Origin: Halobaculum roseum
GTDB taxonomy: Archaea; Halobacteriota; Halobacteria; Halobacteriales; Haloferacaceae
NCBI RefSeq assembly: GCF_019880245.1
Contig: NZ_CP082286.1
Span: 1,568,521 to 1,632,520 of the forward strand
Length of the DNA: 64,000 nucleotides
Direction: 5' to 3'
In this document: positions 35,837 to 43,983 of the stretch, piece after piece
How the letters are laid out: each line of letters begins with the position of its first letter
Numbering within the stretch: the stretch's first letter is position 1
Notes under the pieces: model-generated
What the model saw: the letters and a program-made list of their open reading frames with translations, nothing else
The model's database searches: none
What the model was told of the DNA's origin: nothing
Program-made: the position numbers and the translations under genes

Positions 35837-36589
35837 CTACGAACGCCACCGGTTGTACACGAGCGTCCCCGCCCCGCCCAGCACCGCGACGACGCCGACT
35901 CCCGCGGCGACGAGGCCGAGCAACAGCCCGTCGGGGAAGTTGAAGTCGTCCGTATGCGACGTGACCTCGACGGCGTAGTACGTCCCGTCGCGCTCGACGA
36001 TCGGGGCGTCCGGCACGGGCTCGTCGCTCCACGGCCGGTAGTCGTACGCCTCCTCGGAGACGGTCGCGTTGCGGATCTTCCGGAAGGTGCGCCGCTCGGC
36101 GGGCGGGAGCGCGCTGTAGTTCGCGATCAACCGCTCACGGACGGCGGCAGCGATCTCGGAGTCGTTCGCGACCGTCGTCGTCAGTTCGCCGTCCGCGAGG
36201 CTGAACGCGTGGTAGGTGTCGAACTCGGCCGTCAGGAACGTGTAGTTCCGGTCGAGCCGCCGAACGTCGGCAGCGACGGCGTCCGACTCGACGGACGCTT
36301 CGCCGTCGCTCATCGCGGTTTCGAGCGCCTCGCGGGTCTCGTTGGGCGCGCGGTACTCCTCGCGAACGTGGCGGTACTGGAAGCTCGACGGCCGGAACGT
36401 GAGGTCCGCAGCGTACCGGTCCGCCAGCACCGTGTCGTTCGAGGCGTCGATCTCGGCGGCGGAGTAGCCCGCGGAGCTTCGGTACCGTTCCTCGCCGCCG
36501 AGGTCGTCGAGCGCGAACGCGTACGCCGGCCCGGGAACCAACAGGAGGCCGACGAGGACGACCGCGACGGCGACGCGATCGGAGGGCAT
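35837..36589 (-). CDS. Secreted/membrane protein with C-terminal anchor, unknown function
   Basis: A 250-residue protein with an N-terminal signal peptide (VAVAVVLVGLLLVPGPAYA, cleavage near residue 24), an ectodomain of about 180 residues rich in Arg/Glu/Tyr, and a C-terminal transmembrane helix (LLLGLVAAGVGVVAVLGGAGTLV) followed by a short basic tail. Four NxT/NxS sites (NDT, NET, NYT, NYS) could be glycosylated. The topology is a type I membrane protein with an unrecognised outer domain. An ACATTTACC box ~30 bases upstream fits the ATG. It is divergent from the MFS transporter, 85 bases away. Confidence 0.72.
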   Translation of the reverse strand: MPSDRVAVAVVLVGLLLVPGPAYAFALDDLGGEERYRSSAGYSAAEIDASNDTVLADRYAADLTFRPSSFQYRHVREEYRAPNETREALETAMSDGEASVESDAVAADVRRLDRNYTFLTAEFDTYHAFSLADGELTTTVANDSEIAAAVRERLIANYSALPPAERRTFRKIRNATVSEEAYDYRPWSDEPVPDAPIVERDGTYYAVEVTSHTDDFNFPDGLLLGLVAAGVGVVAVLGGAGTLVYNRWRS

Positions 36590-36674
36590 CGTCGGCGGTG
36601 GGCCCGAGCGCGGTAAATGTCTTGTCGTGGGAACCCACCACGACCGCTAAGTCCCCGCCGGCCGTCGATCCCCC

Positions 36675-38192
36675 GTGCGCGCGTCCCGCGACCGATCCGG
36701 GAGTGACGGCGGTCACGCCGCCGCCACCGGCGATGACGGGGGCGACGGCGGCGACGGTACCGGCGCCGGTGTCGATGCCGACGCCGGCGCTGACGGTGGC
36801 GATGGCGATGGCGATGGCGATGGTGCCGACGGTGGCGATGGCGATGGCGACGGTGCCGACGGTGGCAATGGCGGGTCCCGCCGCGCCGTCGCGGTCGTGA
36901 TCGCCGTCGTCTTCCTCGACCTGCTCGGCTTCGGCGTCGTCATCCCGATCCTCCCGTTCTACGTCCGGTCGTTCGGCGTCAGCGACGTGTTCATCGGGCT
37001 CATCGCAGCCGCCTACTCGCTGGCGCAGTTCCTCGCGGCGCCGACGCTCGGCCGGATCTCCGACGAGCGGGGTCGCCGCCCGGTGATCGCCTTCTCGGTC
37101 GCGATGGCGGGCGTCGCCTGGCTCGTCTTCGGCTTCGCCACCGAGGTCGGCGCCGTCGCCGGCACTGCGGCCGCCGTCGCGACCCTCCTCCTGTCGCGGA
37201 CGCTCGCCGGCGCCGCCGGCGGCAACATCTCCGCCGCACAGGCGTACATCGCCGACGTGACTCCCCGCGACCGGCGGGCCGGCGCGCTCGGGCTCGTCGG
37301 CGCCGCCTTCTCGCTGGGGTTCGTGTTCGGCCCCGCGCTCGGCGGCCTCGCCGCCAGCGGGGAGGTCGTCGCGGCCGCGGACGCGCTCCTCCCGGCGTTC
37401 GTCCCGACGACGCGGTTCACGCTCCCGAGCTTCCTCGCCGCGGGGCTGTCCTTCCTCGCCGCGGGCGCGGCCGTGCTCGTGTTGCGCGAGCCCGAGCGGA
37501 CCCGGACCCCGAACGCGCCGCGTCGGTCGCTGGTCGCACAGTTCCGCGATGCGTTGTCCGACGACGCGTTGCGGCCGCTGGTGGGCTCCTACTTCGTCGC
37601 GAGCGTCGCCTTCGCGGGCATCCAGGTGATGTTCATCCCCTTCGCCGCGGACTTCTACGGCTACGACGCGACCGCGGCGGCCGTCTTCCTCACCTACATC
37701 GGCGTCCTCGGGACGATCAATCAGGGCGCGCTCGTGGGCCCGCTGGAGCGCCGACTCGGCGCGGTCCGGCTGGCGGGGATCGGCGGGAGCGCGCTCGCGG
37801 CGTCGCTGGCGTTGCTCCCGTTCACCCCCCTGATCGGCGCGGCGCTCCCGCTCGCGGGCGACCCCGGGAGCGGACTGCTGTCGGGGGCGCTGGTGACCGG
37901 ACCGACCGTCGCGCTGTTCGCCGTCGGCGCGCTGCTGTCGTTCGGCAACGGCGCCTTGAACGTCTCGCTGTCGACGCTCGTCTCCGAGCGCGCCAGCGAC
38001 GAGACCCAGGGGGCGGCCTTCGGCGTCACGCAGGGCGCCGGGAGCCTCGGGCGGACCGTCGGCCCGCCGGCCGCCGCCGCGGCGTACGTGCTGGCGTACT
38101 GGTCGCCGTTCGTCGCCGGCGCCGTGCTGCTGGTTCCGGTGGTGTGGGTGCTGGCCCGCGGCGCGGCGACCGAGTCCACGGGGGCGTGGTGA
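36675..38192 (+). CDS. MFS transporter with Gly/Asp-rich N-terminal tail
   Basis: A 505-residue major facilitator. After residue ~67 there are 12 predicted helices, with the DHA1-type motif A-like loop GRISDERGRRPVI between helices 2 and 3 and the motif GFVFGPALGG in helix 5, which fits drug/proton antiport. The first ~65 residues are almost only Gly and Asp with some Ala, encoded by GGCGAT/GGYGAC microsatellite DNA (36715-36872). Such a tail is odd for an MFS protein and could vary in length. A GTG at 36675 is the only start giving a continuous tail, and a CTAAGTCC box lies ~28 bases before it; a start nearer helix 1 is not available as ATG. Confidence 0.85.
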   Translation: MRASRDRSGSDGGHAAATGDDGGDGGDGTGAGVDADAGADGGDGDGDGDGADGGDGDGDGADGGNGGSRRAVAVVIAVVFLDLLGFGVVIPILPFYVRSFGVSDVFIGLIAAAYSLAQFLAAPTLGRISDERGRRPVIAFSVAMAGVAWLVFGFATEVGAVAGTAAAVATLLLSRTLAGAAGGNISAAQAYIADVTPRDRRAGALGLVGAAFSLGFVFGPALGGLAASGEVVAAADALLPAFVPTTRFTLPSFLAAGLSFLAAGAAVLVLREPERTRTPNAPRRSLVAQFRDALSDDALRPLVGSYFVASVAFAGIQVMFIPFAADFYGYDATAAAVFLTYIGVLGTINQGALVGPLERRLGAVRLAGIGGSALAASLALLPFTPLIGAALPLAGDPGSGLLSGALVTGPTVALFAVGALLSFGNGALNVSLSTLVSERASDETQGAAFGVTQGAGSLGRTVGPPAAAAAYVLAYWSPFVAGAVLLVPVVWVLARGAATESTGAW

Positions 38193-38332
38193 GTAGCGGA
38201 CCGGACACCGGGCACGGTCGACTCGACGCGCTCCACGAACCCTCCGACGCGCACCACGGCCGGCCCGACTCGAACCACAGCCGGCCGGGAACGTCCCCGG
38301 GGGTATTAGCCGGCGGGGCGCGAGTGGCCGGT

Positions 38333-38731
38333 ATGCACACGGGGCGTCCCTCCACCCCGAAGCGGACGGTGAGTCGATCCTTGAGCGCGCTCGCTGCGGC
38401 CGTCGCGGTCGGATCCGCCCTCGCGTTCCCGTCGGCGCGGGCGGTGGTCGACCCCTTCGCGGCGCTACTGGCGGTCGGGGCGGTCGCCGCCGCGGTCGTC
38501 GGGGCCGGCGCCGCGTGGACGGACCGCGGCTGGCTGTTGTGGCGCGCGGCGGCGGCGGCGAGCGCGGTCGCGGCCGTCGCCGCGGCGACCGTCGGCTTCG
38601 CGTTCGCGCCCGCGGCCGCCTGTCTCGCGAGCGCCGCGCTCGTCGGCGGGTGTGGCGATCGGACGGGCGACGCGGGTCGGGCCGGGCCGTCCGGATCGAA
38701 CCCGGTCGCTCGGGAACGCGACCGAGGATGA
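38333..38731 (+). CDS. Small membrane protein with about three helices
   Basis: A 132-residue Ala/Val-rich protein with a basic N-terminus (HTGRPSTPKRTVSR) and three hydrophobic segments (about residues 16-32, 40-62 and 70-105), ending in a hydrophilic tail with a C-G-C-like GGCGD. No family recognised. A GTATTAGC box at 38302-38309 is ~27 bases before the ATG, supporting this start instead of the longer frame that overlaps the MFS gene. Composition is typical of poorly conserved haloarchaeal membrane proteins. Confidence 0.6.
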   Translation: MHTGRPSTPKRTVSRSLSALAAAVAVGSALAFPSARAVVDPFAALLAVGAVAAAVVGAGAAWTDRGWLLWRAAAAASAVAAVAAATVGFAFAPAAACLASAALVGGCGDRTGDAGRAGPSGSNPVARERDRG

Positions 38732-38754
38732 GTTTCGGGTGACTCCCGCGTCGG

Positions 38755-39375
38755 CTATCGAACAGAGTCGACGGCCTCCGGCACGTCCGCGGGACCCTCG
38801 ACGTGGACCGCCTCCCAGCCGTGCTCGCGGGCGCCCGCCACGTCCGCGTCCTCGCCGTCGCCGATCATCACCCGGCGGGTCGCGTCGATCGCCGCCTCGG
38901 CGCGCTCGAACGGCGCGGGGTCGGGCTTGTGCGCGCCCGCCTCGTCGCTGACGACGGTCGCGTCGACGTACTCCGCGAGGCCGGCCGCGCGGAGCTTCCC
39001 CCGTTGCCAGTCGCTCACGCCGTTCGTGCAGACGCCGACGGCGACGCCCTCCTCGCCCGAGAGCCCCGCGAGCGTCTCCCGGACGGCGGGGGGCGCCGGC
39101 ATCGTGTCGTACTCGGCGTCCCGCAGCGCCGCGACGAACGCGGCCGGGTCCGCGTCACTGCCGACCGCCGCGAGCCCGGCGGCGGCCGCGCGGCGGTACG
39201 GCTCGGGATCGAGCGCGTCGAGGTGCTCGAAGAACGCGTCGTCGTAGACCTCACGGAAGTCGCCGACGGCGTCGACGCCGACGGCGCCGCAGGCGCGCGC
39301 CACGACCCTGCCGTACTCGGGAAACCGCAGGAGCGTGCCGTCGAGGTCGAACCAGATGGCGGTGTCGACGGTCAC
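38755..39375 (-). CDS. HAD family hydrolase
   Basis: A 206-residue haloacid dehalogenase-like phosphatase. Motif I is FDLDGTLL with nucleophile Asp10 and Asp12; motif II GVCTNG; motif III lysine in HKPDP; motif IV GDGEDADV. A helical cap lies between I and II. It belongs to subfamily IA, like phosphoglycolate phosphatase. Substrate unknown. It follows PCNA on the same strand with a 37-base gap and may be transcribed with it. Confidence 0.88.
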   Translation of the reverse strand: MTVDTAIWFDLDGTLLRFPEYGRVVARACGAVGVDAVGDFREVYDDAFFEHLDALDPEPYRRAAAAGLAAVGSDADPAAFVAALRDAEYDTMPAPPAVRETLAGLSGEEGVAVGVCTNGVSDWQRGKLRAAGLAEYVDATVVSDEAGAHKPDPAPFERAEAAIDATRRVMIGDGEDADVAGAREHGWEAVHVEGPADVPEAVDSVR

Positions 39376-39412
39376 GGGAGCGTTCGGTGAGCGGTGTTCG
39401 TTCCGCGGGGCG

Positions 39413-40156
39413 TCAGTCGCTCTGGATGCGCGGCGCGAGCATATACGTGACCTGTCCCATGCCCTCGCCGAACTCGTAGTGCAGCTTCACCGGGAACTCC
39501 TCGCCGAGTTCGACGCGGACCTCCGCGTCCTTCGGGATGGCCTTGTTCATGTCCTTGAGGTAATCGAGGCTGAACAGCGAGTCGGCCGGGCCGGCCTGCA
39601 GGTCGATGAGGTCCTCGCGGTCGAGCCGGAGGTCCACGTCGTCGGTGTCGCCCTCCGCCTCGATGAAGAACGCCTCCTCGCCCTCGTCGACGCGCAGGCG
39701 GATGTGGTCCGACACCATGTCGGCGGCGGTGATCCCGCGGGCGATCTGGGCGCCCTCGACGACGATCTCCGCCGGGAGGTCCAGGTCCGGGATGTCCGGC
39801 TCCTGGCGGATCGAGTCGGGGTCGATGAGCGCGAGCGTGTAGCTCAGGCCGTCGATCTGGATGTGGAGCTTGCGGGTCTCCTCGTCGAGTTCCAGCTGGA
39901 CGAGGTCGCCGGAGTTCGCCATCCCGGCGATGTCCTCCAGGCGGTTGAGGTTGACCCCGATGACCCCTCCGTCGGCCTCGTAGGATTCGAACGCGGCGGC
40001 CTCGAGCGTGAGATCGACCATGCCGACGTTGGCCGGGTCGACGGCGCGGATCGCGAGTTCGTCCTCGTTGAGCCGGATCTTGCACTCGTCGACCAGCACG
40101 CTCACCGAGTCGAGCGCGTCGCGGAGGGTAGACGCACTCACGATGGCCTTGAACAT
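39413..40156 (-). CDS. pcn: DNA sliding clamp PCNA
   Basis: A 247-residue protein of exactly the usual archaeal PCNA length, starting [15 protein letters not shown], with the conserved centre [10 protein letters not shown] (interdomain connector) and the C-terminal [15 protein letters not shown] followed by [12 protein letters not shown]. It forms the trimeric clamp for DNA polymerases, Fen1, ligase and RNase HII. A TATTTTTATG box (40183-40192) is ~27-30 bases upstream of this ATG, fixing the start; the longer frame to 40210 is rejected. A divergent second homologue is encoded at 62502. Confidence 0.97.
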   Translation of the reverse strand: MFKAIVSASTLRDALDSVSVLVDECKIRLNEDELAIRAVDPANVGMVDLTLEAAAFESYEADGGVIGVNLNRLEDIAGMANSGDLVQLELDEETRKLHIQIDGLSYTLALIDPDSIRQEPDIPDLDLPAEIVVEGAQIARGITAADMVSDHIRLRVDEGEEAFFIEAEGDTDDVDLRLDREDLIDLQAGPADSLFSLDYLKDMNKAIPKDAEVRVELGEEFPVKLHYEFGEGMGQVTYMLAPRIQSD

Positions 40157-40270
40157 ATATCGCGGGGTACGGGTGTGCCCATAAAAATACCCGCGGTTCG
40201 GGTCGCCCACGTTCGGCCGGCGGACGCCGTTACGCCTCCCCGGACGAACGCCGCGGCGTCCCCCCGCGTC

Positions 40271-41140
40271 TCACTCGAACGTCGACAGCGTCGTCCGTCG
40301 CTGTCGGGCCTCGGGGACGTTCGTGATCAGCACCTCCGCGACCTCGCCGCGGTTGTCGGCGTCGCTGTTGATCGCCCGCGTCGCCTCCACGACGTGGACG
40401 GTGAACGCCTCGGCGTCCTCGTACAGCTCCGCGACCGGCGGCGAGTTCGAGAGGACGACCGAGACGCCCATCGCATCGAGGTCGACCGCGAGGTCGCGCA
40501 GGCGTCGCTGATCCTCTCTGTCGAATCCCTCGGCGTGGTAGTCGGTGAAGTCCGCGGTCGTCGACACCGGCTCGTACGGCGGGTCGAAGTAGACGAGGTC
40601 CCCCTCCGACGCCTCCTCGCGGACGTACTCGAAGTCCCCGTTGTGGATCGCCGTGTCCCGCAACACGTCGTGGAGCGCGCGGATCCGGTCGGCCTGCACC
40701 CAGTCGGGGTTGGCGTAGCGGCCGACGGGGACGTTGAACTCGCCGCTGTTGTTCTCGCGGTACAGCCCGTTGAAGCAGGTCCGGTTCAGGTAGACGAACA
40801 GCGACGCCTCCCGGAGCCGTTCGTCCGCGGTCTTGTCGTCGAGCTCGTGGAGCTCGTTGAACTCGTCGCGGGCGTCGTAGTAGTACTCCTCGTCGTGCTC
40901 GTGGGACCTGTTCTCCGCGATCAGGGCTTCGGGATCGCGGTCGCGGATGACCTCGTACAGCGTCACCAGCCGGTCGTTGAGGTCGTTGATCGAGCCGCCC
41001 TCCGGTTCGAGGTGGAAGTAGACGGCGCCGCCGCCGACGAACGGCTCGTGATACCGCTCGAACTCGACGGGGAACCGGCCCGTGATCTCGGGGAGCAGCT
41101 GGCGTTTGCCGCCGGCCCACTTGAGGATCGGCTCGACCAT
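40271..41140 (-). CDS. Dam-type DNA adenine N6-methyltransferase (D12 class)
   Basis: A 289-residue methyltransferase with the class-specific N-terminal KWAGGKRQLL (AdoMet binding), PFVGGGAVYFHL, the FVYLNRTCFNGLYR segment, and the catalytic DPPY near residue 185. These are the marks of D12/alpha-class adenine methylases such as Dam and DpnM. No restriction endonuclease is adjacent, so it looks like an orphan regulatory or protective methylase. Its target is unknown; GATC is a guess from Dam similarity. It sits directly upstream of PCNA on the same strand, 114 bases apart with a separate PCNA promoter. A GTTTAAGAAC box ~35 bases upstream is its likely promoter. Confidence 0.9.
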   Translation of the reverse strand: MVEPILKWAGGKRQLLPEITGRFPVEFERYHEPFVGGGAVYFHLEPEGGSINDLNDRLVTLYEVIRDRDPEALIAENRSHEHDEEYYYDARDEFNELHELDDKTADERLREASLFVYLNRTCFNGLYRENNSGEFNVPVGRYANPDWVQADRIRALHDVLRDTAIHNGDFEYVREEASEGDLVYFDPPYEPVSTTADFTDYHAEGFDREDQRRLRDLAVDLDAMGVSVVLSNSPPVAELYEDAEAFTVHVVEATRAINSDADNRGEVAEVLITNVPEARQRRTTLSTFE

Positions 41141-41240
41141 CCTGTTGGCGACACTCGCGCGGCGGCGTTCTTAAACGCTGGCAAGCGTCGCGTCGGCGAC
41201 CCGGACGCGTGGTGCATCCGGCGCAGGGATGTCTCCGCGG

Positions 41241-41852
41241 CTACGCGGCCCGTCCCGGGCCGTCGACGCCCGCGACCGACGCGTACGCCGCCAGCGCCGC
41301 GACGCCGAGGACCAACCCGCCGAACGACTCCGGCCAGGTGTGGGCGCCCGCGAGGGGGCGGGCGACGACCATCCCGAGCGCGACGAGCGCGAGCGGCGCC
41401 GCCCGCCGGTCGACGAGCGTCAGGAACCCGGCTGGAACCACCGCGTACAGCACGTGGCTCGACAGGTCCCACACCGGCGTGATCACGAGATGCGGCACGG
41501 TGACGGCGACGAGCAACAGGGCGTACTCGGGGACGACCGGCCCCCAGCCGGCCCGTCGCCACCAGCCACGGATGACCAGCAGCCCGACGGCGAGCCCCAC
41601 GCTTCCGGTGGCGTTGGTCGTCCACGCCGGCGCGGCCGCGAGGAGTACCGGGATCCCTTGATAGACCGCGAACGCGACGACCCAGCCGAACCCGAGTACG
41701 CCCAGCCGGGCGGCGACCGCCGCCCACGACCGCCGACTCGACCGCCCGTCCGACCGTCGTAACTCGTAGCCGACGGCCACCAGCCCGCACAGGAGCACGA
41801 ACAACTCGGGCGCGAACGCCGCGGAGTACGTCGACGCGATCGAGGCGGACAT
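41241..41852 (-). CDS. PAP2-like membrane protein
   Basis: A 203-residue protein with about six hydrophobic helices. Near the C-terminus it has SSHVLYA and, ~35 residues later, R-P-L-A-G-A-H-T-W-P-E. This matches the last two motifs of PAP2 phosphatases (SGH and R-x5-H-x3-D), except that the final acidic residue is Glu, not Asp, and the first is SSH. It may dephosphorylate isoprenoid or lipid phosphates, or be a degenerate relative. The start at 41852 gives a clean N-terminal helix; the upstream open frame antisense to the rRNA methylase is not real. Confidence 0.65.
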   Translation of the reverse strand: MSASIASTYSAAFAPELFVLLCGLVAVGYELRRSDGRSSRRSWAAVAARLGVLGFGWVVAFAVYQGIPVLLAAAPAWTTNATGSVGLAVGLLVIRGWWRRAGWGPVVPEYALLLVAVTVPHLVITPVWDLSSHVLYAVVPAGFLTLVDRRAAPLALVALGMVVARPLAGAHTWPESFGGLVLGVAALAAYASVAGVDGPGRAA

Positions 41853-41996
41853 ACCGTGACGCAGTCCCCGGGATCTCCCTGGGCGTTTCGGTTCGGGTCG
41901 ACGCGAGCCGCTCGATCCCTCCCGGTTCCGTCGGTTCCTCCCGATCCCGTCGCCTCCGACCGGCTCCGCTCGGGTCGCGTGCCCGCCGAGCGAACG

Positions 41997-42031
41997 AGTT
42001 ACCCGCGTCCACACGAAACGGACGGGTAACT
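41997..42031. promoter_or_regulatory. Inverted repeat just upstream of the RlmE-type gene
   Basis: AGTTACCCG (41997-42005) and CGGGTAACT (42023-42031) form perfect nine-base arms around a 17-base spacer. The right arm ends four bases before the ATG at 42036. In a leaderless gene this covers the promoter and start region, so it could be a repressor site; in a leadered mRNA it would form a hairpin at the start codon. Confidence 0.6.
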
Positions 42032-42035
42032 GACC

Positions 42036-42839
42036 ATGGCTCGCAAGGACGACTACTACAACCGGGCGAAACAGGAGGGCTACCGCGCGCGCTCCGCCTA
42101 CAAGCTCCGGCAGATCGACGAGGAGGTCGACCTGTTCGACACCGGCGACACCGTCGTCGACCTGGGCGCCGCCCCAGGCGGCTGGCTCCAGGTCGCCGCC
42201 GAGGAGGTGACCGAGGCCGGCCGCGTCGTCGGCGTCGACCTCCAGCGCATCGACGACCTCGATCACCCGCACGTCGAGACGGTCCGCGGCGACATGACCG
42301 AGGAGCGCACGCGCTACTACCTCCGGAAGGCGCTCGGCGTCGACCCGGACCCCGACGAGGACACCGAGCCCGAGCGACCCGTCGACCTGGTCGTCTCGGA
42401 CATGGCCCCGAACATGACCGGCGAGTATCAGCTCGACCACGCCCGGTCGATCCACCTCTGCCGGCAGGCGTTCGACACCGCGCTCGAACTCCTGAGGCCC
42501 GGCGGCGACTTCGTCGTGAAGGTGTTCGACGGCCCCGACCTCGCCGACTTCCGCGAGGACGTGGAGGCGCAGTTCCAGTACGTCCGGGCGTACACGCCGG
42601 AGGCGAGCCGGAAGCGCTCCTCCGAGCGCTACCTGATCGCCCGCGGCCGCACCGACTCGCCCGTTGCGGCGGGCGACCGGCTCACGGTCGAGGTGACCGA
42701 CGTCGGCGAGGAGGGCGACGGCGTCGCCCGCGTCGACGGGTACACGCTGTTCGTCCCCGGCGCCGAGGCCGGCGAGACCGTCGAGGTCGTCGTCGACGAC
42801 GTGAAGCCGCGGTTCGGGTTCGCCGAGCGCGTCGACTGA
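42036..42839 (+). CDS. rlmE: RlmE/FtsJ-type rRNA 2'-O-methyltransferase with TRAM domain
   Basis: A 267-residue enzyme. Residues 1-200 are an FtsJ/RrmJ methyltransferase: Lys-rich N-terminus, AdoMet motif DLGAAPGGWLQVA, catalytic Asp in SDMAPNMTG and Lys in VVKVFDG. Together with an early Lys and a Glu these form the K-D-K-E tetrad. Residues ~206-265 form a TRAM RNA-binding domain (AGDRLTVEVTDVGEEGDGVAR), an archaeal addition. It should methylate 2'-O of the A-loop uridine of 23S rRNA (E. coli U2552). An inverted repeat immediately upstream may control it. Confidence 0.92.
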   Translation: MARKDDYYNRAKQEGYRARSAYKLRQIDEEVDLFDTGDTVVDLGAAPGGWLQVAAEEVTEAGRVVGVDLQRIDDLDHPHVETVRGDMTEERTRYYLRKALGVDPDPDEDTEPERPVDLVVSDMAPNMTGEYQLDHARSIHLCRQAFDTALELLRPGGDFVVKVFDGPDLADFREDVEAQFQYVRAYTPEASRKRSSERYLIARGRTDSPVAAGDRLTVEVTDVGEEGDGVARVDGYTLFVPGAEAGETVEVVVDDVKPRFGFAERVD

Positions 42840-42861
42840 TCCCCGTTTTCGCGTTGCCGCC

Positions 42862-43587
42862 TCAGGCGCTCACGCCGGCGGCGTCGCTCTCCTCGCGGCG
42901 GACGAGCGCGACCGCCGCGTACACCAGCGGCGTGTCGACCAGCGCGATGAGGAGTTTGAGGACGTACTGCCCGACGACGAGCGAGACGAGCACCGGCGTG
43001 GGCAGCGCCGCGCCGACGCCGAAGACGGCGGGCGCGACCGCGAACGCGACGAGCGTGAACACGACGGTGTCGATGAGCTGGCTCGACGCGGTCGAGCCGA
43101 CGTTTCGCAGCCACAGCGCGTCGCCGTCAGTGAACTCGCGGATGCGGTGGAAGGCGATCACGTCCCAGTTCTGGCTGATCACGTAGGCGGCCAGCGAGCC
43201 GAGCACGACGTTCCCGGAGAGGCCGAGCACCGTCTCGAAGGCGGCGGGGTCGACCGACCCCTGCGCCGCCGGCGTCGCGATGGTCGCGAACACCAGCGCC
43301 AGCAGGACGAAGTTCATCGCGAACGCGACGTTGACCACCTTCCGGGCGTACGACTTGCCGTACAGCTCCGAGAGGCAGTCGGAGGCGAAGAAGGTGACCG
43401 CGTACGCGAGCGTCCCGCCGGGCGCAGTGACGGCGCCGAGCACCGGCAGCGAGACCGCGAGCAGCTTCGCCGAGATGACCTGCGCGGTGACCAGCGCGGC
43501 GACGAACAGGGCGGTGAGCACGACCGCCGCCAGCGGCACGTTCAGCCGGCGGGGTTCCGCGACGGCGACGCCGTCGGCGCCGCTCAT
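42862..43587 (-). CDS. VUT family transporter (queuosine/archaeosine precursor type)
   Basis: A 241-residue membrane protein with six helices and the YhhQ/VUT features TPGGTLAYAVTFFASDCLSELYGK (acidic helix end FxxxDxxxExYG) and SQNWDVIAFHRIRE. The family takes up 7-deazaguanine precursors such as preQ0/preQ1; archaea use these for archaeosine in tRNA. No archaeosine genes are nearby. Its ATG overlaps the stop of the upstream RHH gene in an ATGA, so the two are translationally coupled, with the RHH protein first. Confidence 0.87.
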   Translation of the reverse strand: MSGADGVAVAEPRRLNVPLAAVVLTALFVAALVTAQVISAKLLAVSLPVLGAVTAPGGTLAYAVTFFASDCLSELYGKSYARKVVNVAFAMNFVLLALVFATIATPAAQGSVDPAAFETVLGLSGNVVLGSLAAYVISQNWDVIAFHRIREFTDGDALWLRNVGSTASSQLIDTVVFTLVAFAVAPAVFGVGAALPTPVLVSLVVGQYVLKLLIALVDTPLVYAAVALVRREESDAAGVSA

Positions 43588-43796
43588 TCGGCGTCTCCCT
43601 CCGTCGCTTGCTTCCCCTCCGTGCCCTCCTCGGCCAGCCGACCGTGGCGCGCGTCGATCTCGTCGAGCACGTCCAGCGTCTTGCGAACCGACGCACGGAT
43701 CGCGTCGCTACGGTTCACGAACTTCCCGTCGTCGCCGACGTGCTCGTCCAGGTCCGCGAGGAGCTCCCCGGGCATCTCGACGCTTATCTTGGGCAT
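43584..43796 (-). CDS. Ribbon-helix-helix (CopG/MetJ-type) regulator
   Basis: A 70-residue protein with a textbook RHH domain: strand PKISVEMPGELLADLDEHV, helix region FVNRSDAIRASVRKTLDVLDEI. The C-terminal tail is acidic. RHH proteins are dimeric DNA binders. It is the first gene of a two-gene operon with the VUT transporter (four-base ATGA overlap), so it probably regulates transporter expression, perhaps its own promoter. A CAATTATTCG box at about 43819-43828 is ~26 bases from the ATG, implying a leaderless message. Confidence 0.88.
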   Translation of the reverse strand: MPKISVEMPGELLADLDEHVGDDGKFVNRSDAIRASVRKTLDVLDEIDARHGRLAEEGTEGKQATEGDAE

Positions 43797-43983
43797 ACCA
43801 CGAGGTTCGTAGGCGAATAATTGAAGCTTCGCACTCGGCGCCGACGCACCGAGCGCGACCGCTCGCGAGAGCCGGGATCGGGCGGGGCGGGTGCTTCCCG
43901 AACACGGCGAGCGCGAGCGACGCGGGTGTCCCGTTTCCGGGGGCGAAGGCCTCCGAACGAAGGCGGCGGGCGCGAGCGCGCCG

